The translations under genes and the position numbers were made by a program. The notes beneath the pieces are model-generated. The model saw nothing but the letters and a program-made list of their open reading frames with translations, had not been told where the DNA came from and searched no databases. Of a stretch of 64,000 nucleotides of DNA, positions 47,943 through 57,092 are shown one piece after another. The stretch is from contig NZ_CM125436.1 of NCBI RefSeq assembly GCF_052072235.1, forward strand, positions 3,094,001-3,158,000. The letters run 5' to 3'. This DNA comes from Brevibacillus_D fluminis_A (GTDB lineage Bacteria > Bacillota > Bacilli > Brevibacillales > Brevibacillaceae). The first letter of the stretch is position 1. Each line of letters opens with the position of its first letter.

Positions 47943-48773
47943 TTAAACCGTCTTCCACCATGTGTCGAAAGGCGTGACAGGCAAATGGCGTTTGTGACGG
48001 GTCATCATGAATTTCGCTTCCAGCTTGCTCTGCACCTCTTGGCTCACGTCTTTTCCTTCCAGAAAATCGTCGATCTCTTCATACGTGACGCCGAGCGCTG
48101 CTTCATCAGGCAAAAGCGGCTTGTTGTCCTCCAGGTCAGCCGTCGGCACTTTCATGTAAATCGCTTCTTCTGCGCCGAGCGCTTGCAGCAGCTGTTTTCC
48201 CTGGCGCTTGGTCAAGCCGGTCAGCGGTGTCAAGTCGCAGCCGCCATCGCCGAATTTGGTGAAGAAGCCGGTGAGCGCTTCTGCCGCATGGTCGGTGCCG
48301 ATGACAAGCAGTCCTTGGTCGGCCCCGATGTCGTATTGCACTTTCATGCGCTCGCGTGCTTTTCGGTTGCCTTTGGCAAAGTCGGAGATCGGCTTGCCGA
48401 ATACGCGTTGCCATTCTTCTTCCGCTGCATCGACAGCAGGTTTGATATTGACGGTCACGGCCTTGTCGGCACGGATGAACGCCAGAGCGCGCTGGGCGTC
48501 TTCCTCATCCTGCTGCGTGCCATATGGCAGGCGGACGGCAATGAATTGATAAGGCGTGCCAGTCTCCGCACGCAGCTCCTCTACCGCGAGCTGCGCCAGC
48601 CGGCCTGCCAAGGAAGAGTCCTGCCCGCCGGAAATGCCCAGTACATACCCTTTGGCATGGGTTGCCAGCAAGTAGTCTTTTAAAAAACGAACGCGATCCG
48701 CGATTTCCTGCTGCGGGTCGATCGTCGGTTTCACACGCAATTCCTCGATGATTTGCTCTCGTAAGGTAGTCAT
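47943..48773 (-). CDS. nadE: NH3-dependent NAD+ synthetase
   Basis: Converts deamido-NAD to NAD+ using ATP and ammonia, the last step of NAD synthesis. It is 276 residues, the ammonia-dependent (non-glutaminase) type as in B. subtilis. The ATP-pyrophosphatase loop is GISGGQDSSLAGRLAQLA. DDFLEGKDVS and the C-terminal THDTWW-like PVTPFDTWWK are typical. Its ATG overlaps the pncB stop by 4 bases, so the two are co-translated. Confidence 0.95.
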   Translation of the reverse strand: MTTLREQIIEELRVKPTIDPQQEIADRVRFLKDYLLATHAKGYVLGISGGQDSSLAGRLAQLAVEELRAETGTPYQFIAVRLPYGTQQDEEDAQRALAFIRADKAVTVNIKPAVDAAEEEWQRVFGKPISDFAKGNRKARERMKVQYDIGADQGLLVIGTDHAAEALTGFFTKFGDGGCDLTPLTGLTKRQGKQLLQALGAEEAIYMKVPTADLEDNKPLLPDEAALGVTYEEIDDFLEGKDVSQEVQSKLEAKFMMTRHKRHLPVTPFDTWWKTV

Positions 48774-50245
48774 ACGGTATCGTTTCTCCCCTCGTCCTGG
48801 CGCTTTGTCGTGAGATGCTCCTGGATCAACTTCATTTTGATATCCCAGACTTGCTGGCTCAAATTCACGTAATATTTTTCCGGATTCAGCTTGCGGAGAT
48901 ACTCGTCCCAGAAGAGTCCCAACTGGGAACGATGATAGGCGCGAATCGCATCCAGATCAGGCAATTGATAAACTTGGCGCCCGTCCGCAAAAATGGTGTG
49001 CAGCACTTCGTGCGCTTCGTAATCGGTCACGATTTTGTGCATGTAGGTATGGACCGGATCGAACAGCTTTAAATACGTTTGGCCCTGCACAATTTCTTCT
49101 GCAAGCGCCAAGTAATCTCCTTCTGCTTTGCCGGTCCGCCTGTTGATAATGCGCCACAGTTTCTTTTTCCCCGGTGTCGAAATCTTTTCCGGATTGCCGG
49201 ATATTTTGATGGTCGGGATGTAGACGCCATCTTCCTCTTTGGCGACCACTTTGTACACGCCGCCAAGAGACGGATCGTCCGCTGCGGTGATCAATCGCGT
49301 GCCGATCCCCCACGAATCGATCCGTGCCCCTTGGGCCTTCAGGTTCAAGATCAGATTTTCGTCCAAATCGTTCGATGCGACGATCTGCACATGCGTCAAT
49401 CCAGCGTCATCCAACATTTGTCTCGCATGAATGGACAAATACGCCAAATCTCCGCTGTCGATGCGGATGCCTTTGACCGCGATCCCTTTTTTCTGCAGCT
49501 CCAGGCCGACTTTGATCGCATTTGGAATCCCGCTTTTTAGCGTGTCATACGTATCGACCAACAGCGTCACCTGGTTTGGCAGCGCCTCGGCAAAGCGGCG
49601 GAACGCCTCCTCCTCGTTCGCATGGTCCTGCACCCATGAATGCGCATGCGTGCCTTTTGTCGGAATGCCAAACATCATGCCCGCCTTCATGTTGGACGTG
49701 GCATCGAAGCCCGCCAAATAGGCTGCGCGCGCTCCCCAAATCGCCGCGTCCGCTTCCTGCGCCCGGCGTGTGCCGAATTCGAGCAGAATGTCGTTGGGCG
49801 CAATCTTGCGGATGCGGGCTGCCTTCGTCGCGATCAGCGTCTGGTAATTCATGAACGTGAGCAGCGCCGTTTCAACGAGCTGTGCTTCGAACACCCGCGC
49901 CTCCACCTGGATCAACGGCTCGTTGGGAAACACCAGCGTCCCTTCCGGCACAGCACGGAGCGTTCCGGTAAAGCGCAGCTTCCGCAGCTCATCCAAAAAA
50001 CCCGGATCATACTGCTCCTCCTGTGCGGCAAAGTAGGCGATTTCTTCCTCGCAAAACGACAGCTGGTTGATGTAGCGCACGATCCGCTCCAGCCCGGCAA
50101 ACACCGCGAACCCATTGCCGAACGGCAAGCGGCGGAAATACGCTTCAAACACTCGTTTCTTGTTGTGTGTTCCGTTTTTCCAATGCGCATACATCATGTT
50201 GATTTGATATTTATCCGTTAGCAAGCTCAGTTGGTCAGTCGCCAT
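48770..50245 (-). CDS. pncB: Nicotinate phosphoribosyltransferase
   Basis: Joins nicotinate and PRPP to give nicotinate mononucleotide (Preiss-Handler salvage). It is 491 residues. The fold signatures are EFGTRRAQEADAAIWGARAA, KGTHAHSWV, and IRIDSGDLAYLS at the phosphate-binding barrel end, plus SWGIGTRLITA. The phospho-His region GTHAHSW holds the conserved His. It starts 3 bases after pncA and overlaps nadE. Confidence 0.95.
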   Translation of the reverse strand: MATDQLSLLTDKYQINMMYAHWKNGTHNKKRVFEAYFRRLPFGNGFAVFAGLERIVRYINQLSFCEEEIAYFAAQEEQYDPGFLDELRKLRFTGTLRAVPEGTLVFPNEPLIQVEARVFEAQLVETALLTFMNYQTLIATKAARIRKIAPNDILLEFGTRRAQEADAAIWGARAAYLAGFDATSNMKAGMMFGIPTKGTHAHSWVQDHANEEEAFRRFAEALPNQVTLLVDTYDTLKSGIPNAIKVGLELQKKGIAVKGIRIDSGDLAYLSIHARQMLDDAGLTHVQIVASNDLDENLILNLKAQGARIDSWGIGTRLITAADDPSLGGVYKVVAKEEDGVYIPTIKISGNPEKISTPGKKKLWRIINRRTGKAEGDYLALAEEIVQGQTYLKLFDPVHTYMHKIVTDYEAHEVLHTIFADGRQVYQLPDLDAIRAYHRSQLGLFWDEYLRKLNPEKYYVNLSQQVWDIKMKLIQEHLTTKRQDEGRNDTV

Positions 50246-50248
50246 GTG

Positions 50249-50815
50249 TTATCCCTCGATTTCTTTTCCCACCACGGCCGCTCCCAGACTTCCGGCAAAG
50301 TGTCCCAACGCCCATTCATGACCAGCGGGATTGAAGCTCTGGACCGCATCTTTGTGAACCACGATGGAAAATCCTTTGTTGTACGCATCGACAGCCGTAT
50401 GCAGCACGCAAATATCCGTGCAGACACCGACCAGATGCAGCGTGTCGATCTGACGCGATCGCAGGCGCAGCTCGAGATCGGTACCGGCAAACGCGCTGTA
50501 ACGCGTTTTGTCCATCCAGTAAATCGCGTCTGCCGATTCGCGATACACATCGGCGAGGCCGCCATACAGCTCTCTCCCTTGTGTCCCGAACAGATTGTGT
50601 GGCGGAAACAGCCTGGATTCAGGGTGGTACGGATCGTTTTCATGATGCCCATCCACCGCCATCACGACGAACTTGCCAGCGGCAATGAACGATTGGGTCA
50701 GCTCGATAATCCGCTGCTCAATCTCCTGGCCCGGTTTGCCACAAGTGAGCTTGCCGTCGTCCGCCACGAAATCATAGGTATAGTCGATCACAATCAACGC
50801 TTCTTTCACCGTCAT
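50249..50815 (-). CDS. pncA: Nicotinamidase (isochorismatase-like hydrolase)
   Basis: Deamidates nicotinamide to nicotinate, feeding PncB. The 188-residue cysteine hydrolase has catalytic Asp11 in VIDYTYDF, Lys in MDKTRYSAF and Cys in VGVCTDICVLHTA; the metal-binding His pair is in VDGHHEND. The start is set at the ATG at 50815 (GAGAGGG just before it); a GTG two codons later would have better spacing. It lies 22 bases after the chemoreceptor gene, directly ahead of pncB-nadE. Confidence 0.9.
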   Translation of the reverse strand: MTVKEALIVIDYTYDFVADDGKLTCGKPGQEIEQRIIELTQSFIAAGKFVVMAVDGHHENDPYHPESRLFPPHNLFGTQGRELYGGLADVYRESADAIYWMDKTRYSAFAGTDLELRLRSRQIDTLHLVGVCTDICVLHTAVDAYNKGFSIVVHKDAVQSFNPAGHEWALGHFAGSLGAAVVGKEIEG

Positions 50816-50837
50816 CACCCTCTCATTTGACTTGCAT

Positions 50838-52514
50838 TCAGTCTTGCAGTTGACACAGCAATTCATGTAAATGAGCAAGCACGAGATGGGAGGCCTGCTC
50901 CAGCAAGGCAAGGTGGTGCTCCGCCTTGGCCAGATCGCCCGCTGCATATCCTTCTGCTGCAAGTCTGGCCTGACGGTGCACTTCTTCATGCGGCTGTTCA
51001 AGGCTCGTGAAGCTTGGCAAATGGCCAAATCGCGCTTTTGTCTCAGGACGGAAATACCACGTTCCCAGTCGGCAATGATGATGATTCACAATATCATCCG
51101 GCCGGATCGTTTCCACCCCCATCGACATGTTGTAAATTTTCCATTTGAACAAAATGTGGTCCATCTTCGCCAGCTCCAGCAAACTGCGATCAGACAGCAT
51201 TTCCGTCTGGGTAAAGAGGCCAGAACGGAAACGATCGGTGTAAACGGACAACTCATGGATCGCCTTTCCCGTGACATCCCCCAGGCTGCGCACCTCATCG
51301 GTCAGCTGTGCGATGTTTTCCATCCGCCGCGACATTTCATCGATCGCTGCGGCCTGCTGTTCCGCGATCGCAGCGGTGTTGGCAGAAGCGTCGTTGATCA
51401 GCTCCACATCTTTGACGATCTCATCCAACAGAGGAACGGCCTGGCTTGCATCCGCTACGCCTTGCTGAATGATCTCTCCTGTCGAATGGATCGCTTCGGA
51501 CACTTCCTGGGAAAACCGCTCCAAGTTCGCAACGTTATCATTGATTTGTCCAAGCGATGCGACGGTTCCTTCCGCCAGCTTCCGAACCTCACCCGCCACC
51601 ACAGCGAACCCGCGCCCATGCTCCCCTGCCCGCGCCGCTTCAATGGAAGCATTCAGCGCCAACAAATTGGTTTGGCTCGCAATCTGATTGATGATGCGCA
51701 CGACATCATGGATCGTATGAATATACCCTTGCAGTTGTGCGAAGTTATCTTTAATCTGATCAAACGTCTTGCTCGTCAAAACAATTTCCTGCAATGCCGT
51801 GTGGATTACCCGTTTTCCGTGATCGGCCCGCGAAACGGCTTTTTCCGTACTTTCCGCCACTCGCACGGCATTGACCGCCACCTCATTGATGGTCTGTGTC
51901 ATCTCTTCCGTCGAGATGGATATGCTATGTGTTTCCTGCGATTGCTGATCCAGCTTTTGCATCAGTTCTTTGACGTACACGATCTCCGCGTTTTTCTCCA
52001 TCAACCCGGACATGCCTTCGGCCATCTCCTCGATCTGCTTGCCGGTATAGACGTCAACCAGCATCTGTGTCTGCCGATTGGCCGTTCGCTGTAGCGTGGT
52101 CATCAGTTCAAGACAGCGTCCAGGCTGGAGCGCCTTGCGCGAAACAAGATAGACGGAGAAAAAGAAGTGCAGTTGGTTTAACGCAACGATGAGTTCCCCT
52201 AGATTATACCGCTTTTTCCGTAAAACCCCAAAAAATTCGCGGTTTTTTTGCTGGCATGCAGCAGATTCGTCACCCGAAAGGAATCGTTCTACATAAGCGG
52301 CAAGCTGCTGCCTGTCGATCGGGTCGGTCCCTTTTGCCGCCATGCTTGCCATAAATCCGGCAAAAAGCGCCTTCCCTTCCTCCATCACCGGTGCTACCAG
52401 CGAAGCGATCGCTTGTCTGTTTGCCATATCGTCCTGCGCGGCCCGCTCGTCTTGCGGCTGTGCCAGCAATTGCTCTGCTGTCGCATAAGGTCGCATTTTT
52501 CCCAACATCATCAT
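50838..52514 (-). CDS. Soluble chemoreceptor with C-terminal CZB domain
   Basis: About 558 residues without transmembrane helices. The N-terminal 1-165 is an all-helical, globin-like or RsbR-N-like sensor of uncertain type. The MCP signalling domain follows, with the conserved tip RIINQIASQTNLLALNASIE and AARAGEHGRGFAVVA. The C-terminal 440-558 fits a chemoreceptor zinc-binding (CZB) domain: KMDHILFKWKIYN, NHHHCRLGTWYF and PHEEVHRQA supply the His/Cys zinc site. CZB receptors respond to zinc or oxidants such as hypochlorite. Three consecutive ATGs follow GAGGGGG; the longest is reported. Its place before pncA is unusual. Confidence 0.82.
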   Translation of the reverse strand: MMMLGKMRPYATAEQLLAQPQDERAAQDDMANRQAIASLVAPVMEEGKALFAGFMASMAAKGTDPIDRQQLAAYVERFLSGDESAACQQKNREFFGVLRKKRYNLGELIVALNQLHFFFSVYLVSRKALQPGRCLELMTTLQRTANRQTQMLVDVYTGKQIEEMAEGMSGLMEKNAEIVYVKELMQKLDQQSQETHSISISTEEMTQTINEVAVNAVRVAESTEKAVSRADHGKRVIHTALQEIVLTSKTFDQIKDNFAQLQGYIHTIHDVVRIINQIASQTNLLALNASIEAARAGEHGRGFAVVAGEVRKLAEGTVASLGQINDNVANLERFSQEVSEAIHSTGEIIQQGVADASQAVPLLDEIVKDVELINDASANTAAIAEQQAAAIDEMSRRMENIAQLTDEVRSLGDVTGKAIHELSVYTDRFRSGLFTQTEMLSDRSLLELAKMDHILFKWKIYNMSMGVETIRPDDIVNHHHCRLGTWYFRPETKARFGHLPSFTSLEQPHEEVHRQARLAAEGYAAGDLAKAEHHLALLEQASHLVLAHLHELLCQLQD

Positions 52515-52588
52515 TTGCCCCCTCGAGTTGCGTGTGAAATGAACAGAAAAAGGCGGGATTGGATCATCCCGCATGTGTTGCTGTTTGG

Positions 52589-54289
52589 TTATCGCGCTGA
52601 TTCGCGTTTTTGTAAAAACTGCTCGAACTCTTCTGCGAACAGCGGCTTGCTGACATAGTAGCCCTGAATTTTGTTGCATTGCAGCTGTGTTAGAAAAGCG
52701 AGCTGCTCCTTTGTTTCCACACCCTCCGCCGTAACCTGCAGACCCAGCGCTTTTGCCAGCGACACGATCGCTTTGGTGATAGCCGCGTCATCCTCTTGGT
52801 TCACGACGTTTTTGATGAACGATTGATCGATCTTGAGGTTGTTCAACGGGAAGCGGCTGAGATAGCTGAGCGATGAGTAGCCGGTGCCGAAATCATCGAT
52901 CGCCAGCCGGACGCCAAGCCGTTTCAGCTGGTGCATCGTGGTGATGACGCGGTTCACGTCATTCATCGCGATGCTTTCCGTGATTTCAAGCTCCAGGCTT
53001 TGCGGCGGCAGCCCCGTCTTGGCCAGCACGCGATCCACCATCAGCACCAAATCCTCTTGCTGGAACTGGCGGGCAGACAGGTTGACCGCTACGCGCAAGT
53101 CCGCAAAGCCACGATCCTGCCATTCTTTCGTTTTCTGGCATGCGGTACTGAGCACCCACTCGCCGATTGAGACGATCAAGCCGGTTTCTTCTGCGAGCGG
53201 GATGAAGCTCGCGGGCGAGATCAGTCCGAGTTCCGGATGGCGCCAGCGAAGCAGTGCCTCCATCCCGATGATTCGACCGCTCGGCAATTCCAGCTGCGGC
53301 TGGTAACAGACAATCAACTCCTCGCGCTCCAGCGACTTGGACAAGCTGCTGCCCAAATGCACATGCTCGGCCGCTGCCTTGCTCATCTCCTCGGTATAAA
53401 ACTCATAGCTGCCGCCACCGAGCGCCATCGCCCGGTACATCGCCGAATCGGCGTGCTTGATCAGCTCGTCGGGGTCCATTCCGTTTTGCGGGTACAGACT
53501 GACTCCCACGCTCGTCGTGACAAACAGCTCGTGACCTTCTACGACGATCGTCCGTTTCAATTGTTCGATCAGGCATTGGACAAGCTGATGAACGCTTTCC
53601 TCTGTTTTGAGAAGCGGCATCAAGATGGCGAACTCGTCTCCGCCGATGCGTGCCACCGTATTTTGGGGGCCAGCCATACTCAGCAGCTGGCTTGCCACAT
53701 TTTGCAGGACCAGGTCGCCCATCGCTGTGCCCAAGCTTTCATTGACGCTTTTGAAATTATGCAAATCCATGCAGACGACTGCGGCCATGCATTCCTGTTT
53801 CTGCGCATCGGCGATCGCCTCTTCGATTTTTTGCAAAAACTTCATCCGATTGACCAGCCCGGTCAACGAATCGTGCCCAAGCTGGTGCTGAATTTTTTGC
53901 TCATACTGACGATGTGCCGTAATATCCGAAAAAATCGCGATATAGCCACGGATCGTTCCGTTCTCCCGAATGGGCGCGATCCGCAAATTTTCCAAGTAAA
54001 TCTCTCCGTCTTTTTTACGGTTCCAGATCTCTCCGCTCCAATAGCCGGTTTCACCGATGCAGCGCCAAAACTCGCGAAAAAACGAGCGATCGTGAATGCC
54101 CGAGTTCAAGACGCGCGGCGTCCGTCCGATCACCTCAGCCGGCGCGTACCCTGTAGTAGCCGAAAAGGCGGGATTAACCCGCCTGATGACCCCATATTTA
54201 TCTGTAATCATGATACTCTCAATGGTTTGTTCAAAGATGGTCGATGCCAGCACGGCATCGGTTACGAATGGTGTCATTTGTTGTTCCAT
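52589..54289 (-). CDS. PAS-GGDEF-EAL c-di-GMP turnover protein (soluble)
   Basis: A 566-residue cytoplasmic protein. A PAS domain is at about 15-130 (VNPAFSATTGYAPAEVIG, then a PAC-like DISDITAHR segment), a GGDEF domain at about 140-300 with an intact ARIGGDEFAIL, and an EAL domain at about 315-560 with MEALLRWRHP and IDDFGTGYSS. Both the cyclase and phosphodiesterase signatures are kept, so it could make or break c-di-GMP. SD GTGAGG lies about 14 bases before the ATG. It begins 20 bases after a related protein gene, a probable tandem duplication. Confidence 0.88.
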   Translation of the reverse strand: MEQQMTPFVTDAVLASTIFEQTIESIMITDKYGVIRRVNPAFSATTGYAPAEVIGRTPRVLNSGIHDRSFFREFWRCIGETGYWSGEIWNRKKDGEIYLENLRIAPIRENGTIRGYIAIFSDITAHRQYEQKIQHQLGHDSLTGLVNRMKFLQKIEEAIADAQKQECMAAVVCMDLHNFKSVNESLGTAMGDLVLQNVASQLLSMAGPQNTVARIGGDEFAILMPLLKTEESVHQLVQCLIEQLKRTIVVEGHELFVTTSVGVSLYPQNGMDPDELIKHADSAMYRAMALGGGSYEFYTEEMSKAAAEHVHLGSSLSKSLEREELIVCYQPQLELPSGRIIGMEALLRWRHPELGLISPASFIPLAEETGLIVSIGEWVLSTACQKTKEWQDRGFADLRVAVNLSARQFQQEDLVLMVDRVLAKTGLPPQSLELEITESIAMNDVNRVITTMHQLKRLGVRLAIDDFGTGYSSLSYLSRFPLNNLKIDQSFIKNVVNQEDDAAITKAIVSLAKALGLQVTAEGVETKEQLAFLTQLQCNKIQGYYVSKPLFAEEFEQFLQKRESAR

Positions 54290-54309
54290 TAAGCGTTTTT
54301 CCTCACATT

Positions 54310-56106
54310 CTAGGTAACCAGTTCCGGGCCTTTCGCTGCTTCTGTCAGCAACCATCGTGAAAAATCGTGGGAGGAAAGCGGTTTGCTCAGGATGTACCCC
54401 TGTATTTCATCACACTGCTGATCTTGCAAAATCCGCAGTTGACTCGTAGTCTCCACTCCCTCGGCGATCACGTTCAGACCGAGACTGTGTCCAAGTGTAA
54501 TCAAAGCTGTGGCGATCGCCGAATCTACGGTGCCTTTCGACAGGTCGCGGACGAACGGTTGGGCAATTTTCAGCGTGTCGAGCGGGAAATGCTTGAGATA
54601 GCTGAGCGAACAGTAGCCAGTGCCAAAATCGTCGATGGAAATCAGCACACCCATTTGTTTCAAATCGTCCAAAATGGAAATGATCGTCTCCTCGTTTTGC
54701 ATGAGGATGCTTTCCGTTATTTCCAGCTCCAGCCAATGCGGAGCAAGACCGGAAAGCGTCAGAGCGTGGCTCACCTTTTCCACCAGGTTGTGCTGGAACT
54801 GACGCGCCGACAGATTGACAGATACTTTGAGCGGCATAAAGCCCTCGTCCTGCCACTTTTTGTTTTGCAGGCAGGCCGTCTGTATGACCCATTCCCCGAT
54901 CGGCACAATCAATCCGGTCTCTTCGGCAAGCGGGATGAAATCGGCCGGCGACACCATCCCTAATTCCGGATGGTTCCAGCGCAGGAGCGCTTCCATCCCG
55001 ATCAGCTCCCCGGACTTGATGTTCATCTTCGGCTGATAATACAGCTCAAATTCATTTTTGGCCAAAGCTTTGCGCAAGTAGCCTTCCAGCATGAATTGGC
55101 GGGTCGCTGCCGCCGATTTGTCTGCACGGTAAAACTGGTATGTGTTCTTTCCGAGTTCTTTCGCCAAATACATGCCGGTATCCGCATGCTTGATCAGCGT
55201 TTCCGCATCCGCGCCATCTTGGGGATACATGCTGATTCCGATGCTTGGGGTTATGTATAGCTCGTGCTTGGCCAACGGGAACGGCCCCGCAAACAAGGCG
55301 ATGATCCGTTCGGCCCATTCGGCAGCTTCCAGCTCGGTGCAGTGCGGAACCAACACAGCGAACGTATCGCCTGAAATGCGCGCCACCGTCCCCGCATTCA
55401 CGAACAGGTTGCTCAATCGTACCGCTACCGACTGCAAAAGCTGATCGCCGATTCCATGGCCCAGCATGTCATTGATGATTTTAAAGCGGTCCAGATCGAG
55501 AACGAGTATGGCAAACTTGCTTTTGACGCTTTTGGATTCGTCAATCGCCGCTTGCGCACGGTCGAAGAAAAACAATCGGTTTGGCAAGCCGGTCAGGGCG
55601 TCGTTACGGGATTGATAGTCGACCATCGCCTCGATCTGCTTGCATTCCGTAATGTCGAAGGCCATGCTCAGGACGTGGCGGCTGGCGTTTTCCAGAAACG
55701 GAATTTTGATCACGCGAACCCAGCGCTGCTGGTCGTTCTTGTCGATGTAGGCTACCTCATACTCGACTTTTTGCTGGTTGGACATGATTTCCCGGTCTTC
55801 TTCCAGCTGAAGCTGGTCGTTGAAATCATGGCTTCTGAACTCTCGCACATGGCGTCCGATCATCGCTTCCGGCGTCTGATTGTATTCGGCTGCATAACGC
55901 TTGTTCGCGAGCGTATAGTAGCCGTCCCAATCTTTTACATTGATCAGGAAAGGGCTTTCCTCAATGATTTTCATAGCCATTTTCATCTCTGCTGTCGCCG
56001 ATGGTTCGTTTCTCAAACCTTCCAGTTGTTTCTCCGTTTTTCCTCGATAATAGAAATGATAGAGTGTCAATCCAACGATGACTGACAGGAGCGAAAAGTA
56101 AAGCAT
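54310..56106 (-). CDS. Membrane PAS-GGDEF-EAL protein with degenerate GGDEF
   Basis: A 598-residue protein with one N-terminal transmembrane helix (about 1-20), a PAS domain (about 45-170), a GGDEF-type domain whose active-site loop reads ISGDTF instead of GGDEF, and an EAL domain with intact MEALLRWNHP and IDDFGTGYCS. It is probably a phosphodiesterase with a GTP-sensing or inactive cyclase domain. SD GAAGGAG. It is the first gene of the seven-gene run down to 47417, so the promoter should lie in 56107-56230. Confidence 0.87.
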   Translation of the reverse strand: MLYFSLLSVIVGLTLYHFYYRGKTEKQLEGLRNEPSATAEMKMAMKIIEESPFLINVKDWDGYYTLANKRYAAEYNQTPEAMIGRHVREFRSHDFNDQLQLEEDREIMSNQQKVEYEVAYIDKNDQQRWVRVIKIPFLENASRHVLSMAFDITECKQIEAMVDYQSRNDALTGLPNRLFFFDRAQAAIDESKSVKSKFAILVLDLDRFKIINDMLGHGIGDQLLQSVAVRLSNLFVNAGTVARISGDTFAVLVPHCTELEAAEWAERIIALFAGPFPLAKHELYITPSIGISMYPQDGADAETLIKHADTGMYLAKELGKNTYQFYRADKSAAATRQFMLEGYLRKALAKNEFELYYQPKMNIKSGELIGMEALLRWNHPELGMVSPADFIPLAEETGLIVPIGEWVIQTACLQNKKWQDEGFMPLKVSVNLSARQFQHNLVEKVSHALTLSGLAPHWLELEITESILMQNEETIISILDDLKQMGVLISIDDFGTGYCSLSYLKHFPLDTLKIAQPFVRDLSKGTVDSAIATALITLGHSLGLNVIAEGVETTSQLRILQDQQCDEIQGYILSKPLSSHDFSRWLLTEAAKGPELVT

Positions 56107-56228
56107 ACGTGATCTCCTTCTAAATGGGCTGTGTAACGGAGAAATTTCCCTTCATCTACCTATTCTATGATTTCTACCTTTTCTCTGTCAAAGAAAAAAC
56201 GCAGTCAGCGGAAGGGTGCAGAGCCGAT

Positions 56229-56276
56229 TGTAAAAAAAAAGACGATTTTTGCGTTCAACAGCAAAAACCGCCTTTT
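56229..56276 (-). terminator. Terminator of dut
   Basis: GACGATTTTTGCGT (56241-56254) pairs, with mismatches, with AGCAAAAACCGCC (56260-56272). On the minus strand it is followed by nine T. Confidence 0.75.
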
Positions 56277-56289
56277 CGCGTCATTCGTT

Positions 56290-56820
56290 TTATTTCAATA
56301 CGCGCACGCCGCTGCTTCCAAATCCGCCGGCGCCGCGCTCTGTCTCGTCCAGTTCATCCACGACTTCAAAAATGGCCTGCGGTACCCGTCCGAGCACGCC
56401 TTGTGCGACGCGATCGCCCTTCTTGATGAGATAGGCATTCGCATCCACCGCTTCTGCTGTGCTGATTTTTGCCTCGCCGACCGAGAGACATTCGTTGCCG
56501 ATCTCGCCGCTCGCCGGACGCGTGTTTTCGATCAGGACGCACACCTCTCCCCGATAGCCGGCATCGATCGTGCCCGGCGCATTGGGCAGACGCAGCTTCG
56601 TCTTTGCGCTGATGCCGGAGCGCGGGCGGATTTGCAGCTCAAAACCGGCCGGGATGGCAAATGCCAGTCCGGTTTGCACCTTTGCCGTCTCGCCCGGTCC
56701 AACCAGGACGTCCTCCACCGCAACCAGATCAAATCCGGCGTCCATCGCTTTGGCATAGACCGGAATGACAGCGTCCTCGCGCAATTTTTTTACTTTCACT
56801 GGAATGCGTTGCATATCCAT
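56290..56820 (-). CDS. dut: dUTP pyrophosphatase
   Basis: Hydrolyses dUTP to dUMP and pyrophosphate, keeping uracil out of DNA. It is a trimeric-type dUTPase of 176 residues; all five motifs are visible: AGFDLVAVED, PRSGISAK, NAPGTIDAGYRGEV, KKGDRVAQGVL and ERGAGGFGSSG. The ATG at 56820 follows GTAGGAGGG. It is a single gene with its own terminator, divergent from trhO. Confidence 0.93.
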   Translation of the reverse strand: MDMQRIPVKVKKLREDAVIPVYAKAMDAGFDLVAVEDVLVGPGETAKVQTGLAFAIPAGFELQIRPRSGISAKTKLRLPNAPGTIDAGYRGEVCVLIENTRPASGEIGNECLSVGEAKISTAEAVDANAYLIKKGDRVAQGVLGRVPQAIFEVVDELDETERGAGGFGSSGVRVLK

Positions 56821-57092
56821 CTTCGTATCCCTCCTACAGATCGCCCGGCTTCTCATCGTTGACGACGCATATGTGTCCACTTGAGGCACCGGGTTTTTGT
56901 CAGCCGTCTCCATCAACCTTGCTAACAGTACCACATTTCGATAGAATCCATCAATATACCGCCAATCCTGCCTCCCAATCGCGCAAATATCTATTCATGA
57001 CCAAAACAAGGTTATGCATTTTGTTTGCATTAGTGGTATTCTAGTAAGTATGGGTAAGAATCAATTATCATACAGGATGGTGTAGCTTAAGC

